From: Chitinophaga sp. Ak27 | Lineage (GTDB): Bacteria > Bacteroidota > Bacteroidia > Chitinophagales > Chitinophagaceae | Length of the DNA stretch: 64,000 nucleotides | Assembly (NCBI RefSeq): GCF_012726295.1 | Contig: NZ_JABAOB010000002.1 | Location: 868,001 to 932,000 of the forward strand | Direction: 5' to 3' | Shown: in pieces, positions 63,799 through 64,000 of the stretch | How positions within the stretch are numbered: the first letter of the stretch is position 1 | Layout of the letters: the number at the start of each line of letters is the position of its first letter | Notes under the pieces: generated by a model | Databases searched by the model: none | Told to the model about the DNA's origin: nothing | The model's input: the letters and a program-made list of their open reading frames with translations, nothing else | Made by a program: the position numbers and the translations under genes

Positions 63799-64000
63799 AT
63801 GGATATCAGCGTAAATAAATATATCAGCGAAACCGGCTTTTGCAGCCGGAGAGAGGCTGATAAATATATAGAACAGGGTAGGGTGACGATCAATGATAAC
63901 ATTGCGTCAAAAGGCAACCGCGTGAAAGATGGGGATGTGGTAGAAGTAGACGGGGAGCCGTTGAAGAAGAAGAAATCTACCGTGTATATTGCGCTCAACA
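63799..64000 (+). CDS. rluF: 23S rRNA pseudouridine synthase, RluF-type (partial, N-terminus)
   Basis: 67 codons are visible before the right edge. The N-terminal S4 RNA-binding domain reads ISVNKYISETGFCSRREADK then IEQGRVTINDN and VKDGDVVEVDGEPLKKKK, ending VYIALN at the start of the catalytic domain. The SETGFCSRREAD opening and lysine-rich linker resemble RluF, which makes pseudouridine 2604 in 23S rRNA; related RluB/RluE or RsuA family members cannot be excluded without the catalytic domain. 48 bp after the DUF4132-type gene. Confidence 0.85.
   Translation, partial: MDISVNKYISETGFCSRREADKYIEQGRVTINDNIASKGNRVKDGDVVEVDGEPLKKKKSTVYIALN

Overview
The window looks like a chromosome segment of a Bacteroidota bacterium, most likely a Chitinophaga-type member of the Chitinophagaceae. 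The signs are two SusC/SusD pairs, an ECF sigma/FecR/STN-SusC cascade, a gliding-motility type (T9SS) C-terminal sorting domain, TAnnTTTG-type -7 promoter elements, weak Shine-Dalgarno sequences and dense operons of carbohydrate and sugar-acid enzymes. No tRNA, rRNA, CRISPR array or intact insertion sequence was seen.

Layout. 1-2000: end of a carboxymuconolactone-decarboxylase/AhpD-like gene, a TetR regulator with a perfect 38-bp palindromic operator, and a secreted lactonase. 2046-5347: three glycosyltransferases (two GT4, one convergent GT2). 5483-7711: a lipoprotein serine hydrolase and an SGNH hydrolase. 7721-13726: a probable L-fucose utilisation locus (AraC regulator, SDR dehydrogenase, GH29 fucosidase, L-fuconate-dehydratase-like enolase-superfamily enzyme, Na+ symporter). 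13777-15378: FabI and a DUF2625 protein. 15509-23842: ECF sigma, FecR, STN-SusC, SusD and a TlpA-like thioredoxin, all leftward. 24067-26340: GMC flavoprotein dehydrogenase with its subunit 3. 26646-50147: a very long rightward cluster headed by a GntR/FCD regulator and SusC/SusD. It carries a beta-helix protein, class III aminotransferase, acid-sugar dehydratase, SDR, ceramidase-like hydrolase, SSS symporter, a divergent Nramp-like carrier, a PQQ-type sugar dehydrogenase fused to cytochrome c, three Gfo/Idh/MocA proteins, an MFS transporter remnant, an epimerase-like protein, a DapA-superfamily lyase and an M20 amidohydrolase. Its substrate is unknown; an amino- or N-acyl-substituted acidic sugar is a reasonable guess.

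50148-51562 has no protein gene but is the most striking part. It holds six tandem diverged copies of a 233-257 bp unit. Each unit has two direct-repeat boxes exactly 21 bp apart, a -7 element 30-32 bp further on, and a roughly 62-65 nt conserved transcript ending in an intrinsic terminator. The terminator stem shows compensatory base changes between copies. I read this as an array of six sibling small RNAs under a shared regulator; the box geometry resembles LytTR-type response-regulator sites. An RNA ligase gene lies convergently just beyond the last copy.

51563-64000: RNA ligase, a GT2, a luciferase-like monooxygenase, a proline-rich DUF6515-like protein, a lectin/PKD/T9SS surface protein, a small unknown protein, a giant DUF4132-type gene split by an in-frame TAG, and the start of rluF. 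Product names rest on motif recognition by eye; no database search was run.
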